From NCBI GenBank assembly GCA_019243595.1, contig JAFAUA010000445.1:1-19317 (forward strand): 19,317 bases of DNA. Reading direction: 5' to 3'. How positions within the stretch are numbered: position 1 is the first letter of the stretch; each line of letters starts with the position of its first letter. Origin of the DNA: Acidimicrobiia bacterium. Its GTDB lineage: Bacteria > Actinomycetota > Acidimicrobiia > Acidimicrobiales > AC-14. Both the position numbers and the translations under genes were made by a program. The notes under the pieces were generated by a model. That model saw only the letters and a program-made list of their open reading frames with translations. It was not told the DNA's origin and ran no database searches. Positions 14,705-19,317 of the stretch are shown here, one piece after another.

Positions 14705-15475
14705 ATGCTGCGCGTCGAGCACGTCGACTTCGCCTACGGCCGCACGCAGGTTCTGTTCGACGTCTCGCTAGACGTCGGCGCAGGCGAGGCGTTGGCGCTG
14801 CTGGGCACGAACGGCGCCGGGAAGTCCACGTTGCTGAAGTGCATCGCCGGGCTCGAGCGCCCGACCGCGGGTCGCATCGAGATGGGCGGCGCGGACATCA
14901 CCGGCGTGGACGCCGAGGATGTGGTGAAGCGGGGCGTCGTGCTGGTGCCGGGGGGCCACGCGATCTTCCCGGACATGACGGTCGCCGAGAACCTCGAGAT
15001 GCAAGCGTTCGTGCTCCGGCACGATCCGGTCCGTCTCCGCGAGGGTCGCGAGCGGGTGCTGGAGTTCTTCCCGCGCCTCGGCGAGCGCCTGCAGCAGCAA
15101 GCGGGGACAATGTCCGGCGGCGAGCAGCAGCAGGTGGGCTTGGCGAAGGCGATGCTGCTCGAGCCGGTCGTGCTCTGCGTGGACGAGCTGTCGCTGGGGC
15201 TGGCACCCGTGATCGTCGAGGAGCTGCTGCACGCGATCGAGCGCATCCGCACGACGGGGGTTTCGCTCGTGGTCGTGGAGCAGAGCCTCAACGTGGCGTG
15301 CGCCATGTGTGAGCGGGCTGTGTTCCTCGAGAAGGGCGCCGTGCAGTTTGAGGGTCGGGCCGCCGAATTGCTCGAGCGCGATGACATCGCACGAGCGGTG
15401 TTCCTCGGCGACCGGTCCGCCACCGACGGGAAGGCGTCGCCGAAGCGACGCACCCGCCGGGCCCGCAAGAGCTAA
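14705..15475 (+). CDS. LivF-type ABC transporter ATPase
   Basis: The 256-residue ATPase is the second nucleotide-binding subunit of the LIV-type transporter. Walker A GTNGAGKS lies at 34-41, the signature MSGGEQQQ at 136-143, Walker B VVLCVDE at 155-161, and the switch residue is Gln193 in VVVEQS, as is normal for LivF. A basic tail (SPKRRTRRARKS) follows the domain. The ATG at 14705 has no visible ribosome-binding site. An in-frame ATA at 14678, seven bases after GGAAAGGTGG, would overlap the LivHMG stop as ATAG and add nine residues (discussed as a finding). The TAA stop interlocks with the stop of the convergent hydrolase gene. It acts together with the fused LivHMG protein at the inner face of the membrane. 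Confidence 0.93.
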   Translation: MLRVEHVDFAYGRTQVLFDVSLDVGAGEALALLGTNGAGKSTLLKCIAGLERPTAGRIEMGGADITGVDAEDVVKRGVVLVPGGHAIFPDMTVAENLEMQAFVLRHDPVRLREGRERVLEFFPRLGERLQQQAGTMSGGEQQQVGLAKAMLLEPVVLCVDELSLGLAPVIVEELLHAIERIRTTGVSLVVVEQSLNVACAMCERAVFLEKGAVQFEGRAAELLERDDIARAVFLGDRSATDGKASPKRRTRRARKS

Positions 15476-17640
15476 CTGTTCGGCGTCAGGACGTAGGCGT
15501 GGGTGCCGCTGAAGTCGGCGCCGAGTGACAGGTGCCCGTTCGTGGGCGTGAGCGTGCCCACCTCGGCTCCATCGCGTGTCACCGAGACGCGACCGCTCCA
15601 GGGGCCGGTCAGGACGATCGTGGCGGGGCCGTCGCCGGTGACCGACAGCTGCACCGGCGAACCCGTCTCGATCGAAGCCCGGGTCAGATCGAGAGTTGTC
15701 GTCGCCACGTTCGTGAGCTTCACCCGGAGGCCGTTGAGCGTGGGCTGCGCCGGCCCCGGCGTCACTCGGTTCTCGAGCTTGTACCAGGCGTCCCGGGTCT
15801 GCACTGTCGACCCAGGCGTGCCGCACACGTCGCCCGGTGTGACGATGTTCTGGCCGAACGCGGGCGGCTGCACGGAGGAACTCGTGCTTCGGTCGGCGCG
15901 AGCGAGGCTCGAGACGTCGATGGTGGCCTTGGGCGTGGAATCGACCCGGGCCTCGACATCGGTGACCCAGTACGCGCTCCGGTAGCGGAGGTTCAGTCCC
16001 GTGGACGGGTCGGACATCTCCAGGTCCGGCTCCGTTGTATAGACGACGCGCGCCGGGTTGGTGTTCCGGCGATGCGTCAGCGCCTCGAGCAGCACGCAGT
16101 TCTGGGCGGCCGGGACCACCTGGTGATGGCGAAGCAGCATCTGCCAGTAGCGCATGTCGATGCCGAGGCGGGTGGCGTTCACGAAGTCGGTGTCCTGGCC
16201 GTCAACGGCGATCTCGTCGGACAGCGGGTCGAGACGGCCGGCCAGCACCCGTACGGGGATGTCGGTCACGTTCTCCTCGGCGTTCGGGAAGATGTGGCGC
16301 AGGGGGCCGACGACCTGTTCGAGCGGGAACGTGCTGGGGGCGATCATGGGAACGATCGCCGAGAACATGTCGGGGTGCAGCTCCGAGAACCGCCACGTCC
16401 CTTGCCCGCCGAGCGAGATGCCCGACAGCACCATCCGGTTGGGGTCGATGTCGAAGCGCCGGCGGGCGTCGCTGATCACGTCGAGGATGTCCTGCTCGGC
16501 GATGCCGAAGTAGTAATCGGTCTCGCTGCGTCCGAGCGGTGTGACGACGATCGCCGGCACGTCGAACGTCGTGTTTCCGAAGAAGAAGGCACCGGGTCCC
16601 GACGGCGGCGGCGCGCCGGCGAACACTGCCTGCATGTGGTTGCCGAGGGCGCCGTGGAGCATCGTCAGCAACGGCGCCGGGCCCGGCGGGAGGTGCTTCG
16701 GGATCCACACCATGTACGGCTGGTAGGGGCCGAGGTAGTACAGCGAGTTCGCCCCTTCGATGCTGACGGGCGCGGTTCCCTCGGCCAGCTTCAGCCCGGA
16801 GTGGTAGAGGAAGGTGTGGTAGCCGCTGCCGACGGCGGGCGTGTACGTCGACTTGTTGCGCACCTTGGCGACGTCGACGGTCACCTCGGCCTCGCTCGCG
16901 GGAAGGCGCCCGGCGAGGACGTCCGCCTGCTTGGCGTCCTGCCATCCGGCCGGGAGCTCGCCGCCGACGAACGCCAGGTCGTAGACCGGCCCGCCCATCA
17001 TCCAGGAGGCGGGTGTGACGCCAAGGACGCCGGTCACTTTCCACGGCGCATCGCCTATGACCGGCAGGACGCTCGAGGGAATCGTCGTCGTCATCGTGTT
17101 GGCGGTGGGATCGATGGTCGTCGGGAAGGAGGCCACCGGGTACCACCCGGCGCCGTTCCATGCGTACAAGATCCCGCCGCTGTTGTCGGCGACCAGGAAG
17201 CGGTCGAGCCCGAGCGGGCCCTTCACCTTCCATGACCCACCGGGAATCCCCGGCGCTCCCGTCGCGCTGTTGCCGTCGGTGTCGAAGCCCACCCCGAGAA
17301 GCGGCAGCGAAGGATCGACCAGGGTTTCGAGGACCGCGGTGATCTTCGTGCCGTTCGTCGCCGGCGCCAGCTGGAGCTGGATGAGGTCAGCGGCGTTCGG
17401 CGGCGTCGACGAGTACGTGGCCGCGCCCTCGCCCCCGGCGGCCGTGTTGGTGCCCCGGTCGTCGTACGCGTAGTCCGTCCACACGAGCGCGCCGTTGACG
17501 TACGAGGTCTGGCCGGACACGAGCGCGCCGAGCGCGGGACCGTTTGGCGCGCTCGCAGGCTGGGGACTCGACGCCCGGGCGAGAGGCAGCACGCAGGCGA
17601 CGAGCGCGGCAGTGCCAACGGCGACGACTCGGACGCGCAT
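15472..17640 (-). CDS. Secreted multidomain alpha/beta-hydrolase (esterase/peptidase S9-like)
   Basis: The 722-residue protein has a signal peptide (Arg-containing start, hydrophobic stretch to about residue 22, likely cleavage after ARA near 23-25). A beta-rich N-terminal region follows, about 25-320. An alpha/beta-hydrolase domain at about 320-560 has the nucleophile elbow GISLGG (Ser409), a probable catalytic Asp471 in GRLDPLSDE and His505 or His506 in LRHHQVV. A C-terminal beta-sandwich-like region follows, about 600-722. The ATG at 17640 has a strong GGGAGG six bases upstream; the frame is open to 17682 but only into the operator. It is transcribed alone, towards the transporter, with site C 22 bases upstream. 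An extracellular ester hydrolase feeding the transporter is the simplest reading; peptidase or polyester-depolymerase activity cannot be excluded. The substrate is unknown. Confidence 0.9.
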   Translation of the reverse strand: MRVRVVAVGTAALVACVLPLARASSPQPASAPNGPALGALVSGQTSYVNGALVWTDYAYDDRGTNTAAGGEGAATYSSTPPNAADLIQLQLAPATNGTKITAVLETLVDPSLPLLGVGFDTDGNSATGAPGIPGGSWKVKGPLGLDRFLVADNSGGILYAWNGAGWYPVASFPTTIDPTANTMTTTIPSSVLPVIGDAPWKVTGVLGVTPASWMMGGPVYDLAFVGGELPAGWQDAKQADVLAGRLPASEAEVTVDVAKVRNKSTYTPAVGSGYHTFLYHSGLKLAEGTAPVSIEGANSLYYLGPYQPYMVWIPKHLPPGPAPLLTMLHGALGNHMQAVFAGAPPPSGPGAFFFGNTTFDVPAIVVTPLGRSETDYYFGIAEQDILDVISDARRRFDIDPNRMVLSGISLGGQGTWRFSELHPDMFSAIVPMIAPSTFPLEQVVGPLRHIFPNAEENVTDIPVRVLAGRLDPLSDEIAVDGQDTDFVNATRLGIDMRYWQMLLRHHQVVPAAQNCVLLEALTHRRNTNPARVVYTTEPDLEMSDPSTGLNLRYRSAYWVTDVEARVDSTPKATIDVSSLARADRSTSSSVQPPAFGQNIVTPGDVCGTPGSTVQTRDAWYKLENRVTPGPAQPTLNGLRVKLTNVATTTLDLTRASIETGSPVQLSVTGDGPATIVLTGPWSGRVSVTRDGAEVGTLTPTNGHLSLGADFSGTHAYVLTPNS

Positions 17641-17661
17641 GAACGACCTCCCAGCGGAGCG

Positions 17662-17678
17662 GTAGAACATCGTTCTAC
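17662..17678. promoter_or_regulatory. Operator-like palindrome, site C (hydrolase start), perfect 7-base arms
   Basis: The site reads GTAGAACATCGTTCTAC, a perfect inverted repeat of GTAGAAC around ATC. It is the best copy of the repeated site and lies 22 bases upstream of the hydrolase ATG at 17640, where it could cover that gene's -10 region. The core TAGAAC-N3-GTTCTA resembles the KstR-type pattern TnnAACnnGTTnnA but has a three-base centre rather than two. Confidence 0.75.
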
Positions 17679-17702
17679 ACACACAGCGCGAATCCCTGCC
17701 GG

Positions 17703-17731
17703 TTGAAACGACATTCTCTAGTACGTAGAGT
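17703..17731 (+). promoter_or_regulatory. Sigma-70-like promoter of the second P450 gene
   Basis: A -35 TTGAAA (17703-17708) and a -10 TAGAGT (17726-17731) are separated by exactly 17 bases. Transcription would begin near 17738, giving a leader of roughly 15 bases before the GTG at 17754. The -10 overlaps operator-like site D, as expected for repression. Confidence 0.55.
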
Positions 17732-17741
17732 GCTGTTCTCA
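17725..17741. promoter_or_regulatory. Operator-like site D (weaker copy) over the P450 -10 box
   Basis: The site reads GTAGAGTGCTGTTCTCA. The left arm GTAGA and the inner right arm GTTCT match site C, while the last two bases differ. A further half-site ATTCT at 17713-17717 lies just upstream, within CGACATTCT, which is identical to nine bases of site A. CTCTA/TAGAG at 17716-17730 forms an extra inverted repeat. The centres of sites C and D are 63 bases apart, about six helical turns. Confidence 0.45.
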
Positions 17742-17753
17742 GAAGGGGGCCAC

Positions 17754-19031
17754 GTGGGCGACTGGACGACGATCGACTTCTTCAACGACGAGTTGCTGGT
17801 CGAGGACCCGTACCCGTACTTCGACGAGCTGCGGTCCCAGTGCCCAGTGCTGGCGCTTCCCCATCTCGGCGTGGTCGCCGTCACCGGCTACGAGGAGCTC
17901 CACGAGGTCTACCGGGACACCGACAGCTTCTCGTCGTGCAACTCGGTCGTCGGACCGTTCGCCACGTTCCCGGTTCCGCTCGAGGGTGACGACGTGAGCG
18001 AGGTCGTCACCCTTTACCGCGACCAGCTCCCCATGCACGAGCACATGGTGACGATGGACCCGCCGGATCACACCCGCGAGCGGGCGCTGCTCATGCGGCT
18101 GATCACGCCGAAGCGTCTGAAGGAGAACGAGGCGTTCATGTGGCGGCTCGCTGACGAGCAGCTCGACACGTTCGTCGCCAAAGGCCGGTGCGAGTTCATC
18201 TCCGCATACGCGCAACCGTTCGCCATGCTTGTCGTAGCCGACCTGCTCGGGGTTCCCGAGTCGGATCACGACACCTTCCGGCAGTTCTTCGGCATGAGCA
18301 GGAAGCCTGGGAGGGTCGGCGCCGGCGACGAGCACGAGCAGGGTGAGAATGCCCTCGCCGGCCTCGACGACTGGTTCGCCCGGTACATTGAGGATCGGCG
18401 ACGCGAGCCACGCCAGGACGTCCTCACGCAACTCGCGATCGCCAACTATCCCGACGGCACGACGCCTCCGGTGACGGCGGTGGTGCGCACGGCGACGTTC
18501 CTTTTCGCGGCTGGCCAAGAGACGACCGCTCGCCTACTCGCAGCCGCCCTCAAGCACCTGGCGGAACACCCTGATCTCCAAGACGAGCTGCGTGAGCACA
18601 AGGAGCGCATCCCCAATTTCATCGAGGAAGCGCTGCGCATCGAGAGTCCCGTGAAAGCCGACTTCCGCCTCGCCAAGCGCACCACCACGGTGGGCGACGT
18701 CGAGATCAAGGCGGGAACACCGGTGATGATGCTCAACGGGGCGGCCAACCGCGACCCTCGCCGGTTCGAGTGCCCTCACGAGTTCAAGATCGACCGGGAG
18801 AACGCCCTGAACCACATCGCCTTCGGCCGCGGCGCCCACTCCTGCCCGGGTGGTCCGCTGGCCCGAGCCGAGGGCCGCGTCAGCCTCGAGCGCATCCTCG
18901 ACCGGACCCGGGACATCCGGCTCTCCGAGGACCACCACGGGCCGCGCGCCGATCGCAGGTTCGCCTACGAGAACACATGGATCCTGCGGGGCCTCACCAA
19001 CCTGCATCTCGAGTTCACGCCCGTCGCGTGA
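17754..19031 (+). CDS. Cytochrome P450 (class I bacterial type), second of two
   Basis: The 425-residue soluble P450 has the PHE-like substrate-region pattern MDPPDHTRER at 101-110, the I-helix AAGQETT at 252-258, ExxR at E292-R295, and the haem loop FGRGAHSCPG with axial Cys364 followed by GPLARAEGR. The GTG at 17754 is chosen because AAGGGGG lies four bases upstream and just downstream of the predicted promoter. TTG 17703 and GTG 17730 are in frame but fall on the promoter elements. The canonical AGxET here contrasts with AGSGT in the P450 at 2631-3875, so the two probably act at different steps. It is followed with a GTGA overlap by the DapB-fold reductase gene. No ferredoxin is encoded nearby. 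The substrate is unknown; hydroxylation of a hydrophobic acid or terpenoid/steroid is inferred from the context. Confidence 0.93.
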   Translation: MGDWTTIDFFNDELLVEDPYPYFDELRSQCPVLALPHLGVVAVTGYEELHEVYRDTDSFSSCNSVVGPFATFPVPLEGDDVSEVVTLYRDQLPMHEHMVTMDPPDHTRERALLMRLITPKRLKENEAFMWRLADEQLDTFVAKGRCEFISAYAQPFAMLVVADLLGVPESDHDTFRQFFGMSRKPGRVGAGDEHEQGENALAGLDDWFARYIEDRRREPRQDVLTQLAIANYPDGTTPPVTAVVRTATFLFAAGQETTARLLAAALKHLAEHPDLQDELREHKERIPNFIEEALRIESPVKADFRLAKRTTTVGDVEIKAGTPVMMLNGAANRDPRRFECPHEFKIDRENALNHIAFGRGAHSCPGGPLARAEGRVSLERILDRTRDIRLSEDHHGPRADRRFAYENTWILRGLTNLHLEFTPVA

Positions 19032-19317
19032 CCCTCCGCATCGTCCAATGGACCACGGGGAACGTGGGCAAGCGTTCCGTCGAGGGAGTGGTGAAGCGTC
19101 CGGACCTGGAGCTGGTCGGGTGCTATGCGTGGTCCGCCGACAAGGTCGGCGTCGACGTCGGTGAGCTGTGCGGCATCGCTCCCATCGGCGTCACGGCGAC
19201 CAACGATGTCGACGCCCTGCTCGCCCTCAAGCCCGACTGCGTCGTCTACAACCCGATGTGGCGCGACATCGACGAGCTGGTGCGCATCCTCGAGGCGGGC
19301 GTCAACGTCGTCAGCAC
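19028..19317 (+). CDS. Dihydrodipicolinate-reductase-like (DapB-fold) NAD(P)-binding protein, 3'-truncated by the window
   Basis: The 96 visible residues open with RIVQWTTGNVGKRSVEGVV, a Rossmann nucleotide-binding start with GNVG, followed by ELVGCYAWSADKVGVDVGEL and a second strand near KPDCVVYNPM. This is the N-terminal half of the dihydrodipicolinate-reductase-like family, which includes amine/diamine dehydrogenases and many uncharacterised actinobacterial proteins near P450 genes. It is not lysine-pathway DapB by context. The GTG start overlaps the P450 stop as GTGA. The frame is open to the window end, and about 250 more residues are expected. Confidence 0.85.
   Translation, partial: MTLRIVQWTTGNVGKRSVEGVVKRPDLELVGCYAWSADKVGVDVGELCGIAPIGVTATNDVDALLALKPDCVVYNPMWRDIDELVRILEAGVNVVS

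Noticed and set aside
14768..15826. A 352-codon minus-strand open frame spanning the LivF gene and the hydrolase 3' end
   Set aside because: It is antisense to a clear ABC ATPase and is His/Arg-rich with no domain. It is an artefact of codon bias.
15532..17235. A 567-codon plus-strand open frame antisense to the secreted hydrolase gene
   Set aside because: It lies wholly inside a gene with a signal peptide, catalytic motifs and a strong ribosome-binding site. Its translation is Arg/Gly/Val-rich without any domain, as expected of a shadow frame in high-G+C DNA.
17662..17678. Calling site C a bona fide KstR operator
   Set aside because: The half-sites resemble KstR's, but the centre has three bases rather than two and no KstR or core cholesterol genes are visible, so only a KstR-like label is justified.

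Overview
The window is gene-dense, strongly G+C-rich DNA (about two thirds G+C by eye). GTG and TTG starts are common and most gene junctions are 4-base overlaps. These traits, together with a Ddn-like (deazaflavin-type) oxidoreductase, two soluble bacterial P450s and a fused branched-chain-amino-acid-type (LIV) ABC transporter, point to an actinomycetote. Acidimicrobiia or a related soil/aquatic actinobacterium is my best guess, but that is inference. I see no rRNA, tRNA, insertion sequence, phage gene, CRISPR array or rho-independent terminator. No gene-free stretch exceeds about 160 bases.

Layout. (1) 3-2212, plus strand: the 3' part of an acyl-CoA synthetase gene, overlapped by a TetR-family regulator. 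(2) 10186 down to 2209, minus strand: an eight-gene run in the order CaiB/BaiF CoA transferase, DUF35 zinc-ribbon/OB protein, thiolase-like protein, aldehyde dehydrogenase, amidohydrolase-2 protein, short-chain dehydrogenase, cytochrome P450, Ddn-like oxidoreductase. Most of its junctions are 1- or 4-base overlaps; the only gap of any size (37 bases before the aldehyde dehydrogenase) holds a palindrome. (3) 10344-15475, plus strand, divergent from (2): a membrane-anchored substrate-binding protein, one 922-residue polypeptide fusing LivH, LivM and LivG, and LivF. (4) 17640 down to 15472, minus strand: a secreted alpha/beta-hydrolase. (5) 17754 to the window end, plus strand: a second P450 overlapped by a DapB-fold reductase that runs off the window.

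How it may work together (inference). The inventory reads as an uptake-and-catabolism island for a hydrophobic, probably alicyclic or terpenoid/steroid-like, carboxylic acid or its ester. The exported hydrolase would release the acid outside, the LIV-type transporter would import it, the P450s would hydroxylate it, and the SDR and aldehyde dehydrogenase would oxidise the product. The CoA ligase and CoA transferase would make thioesters. The thiolase-like/DUF35 pair would then cleave carbon-carbon bonds, possibly as an Ltp2-type retro-aldolase because the thiolase nucleophilic cysteine is absent. The true substrate cannot be read from sequence.

The strongest signal not explained by the genes is a 17-base palindrome, best form GTAGAACATCGTTCTAC. 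It recurs in front of every transcription unit whose start lies in the window: 7352-7368, 10221-10237, 17662-17678, and a weaker copy at 17725-17741 lying over the -10 box of a good promoter. I propose that the whole island is one regulon, plausibly controlled by the TetR protein at 1574-2212.
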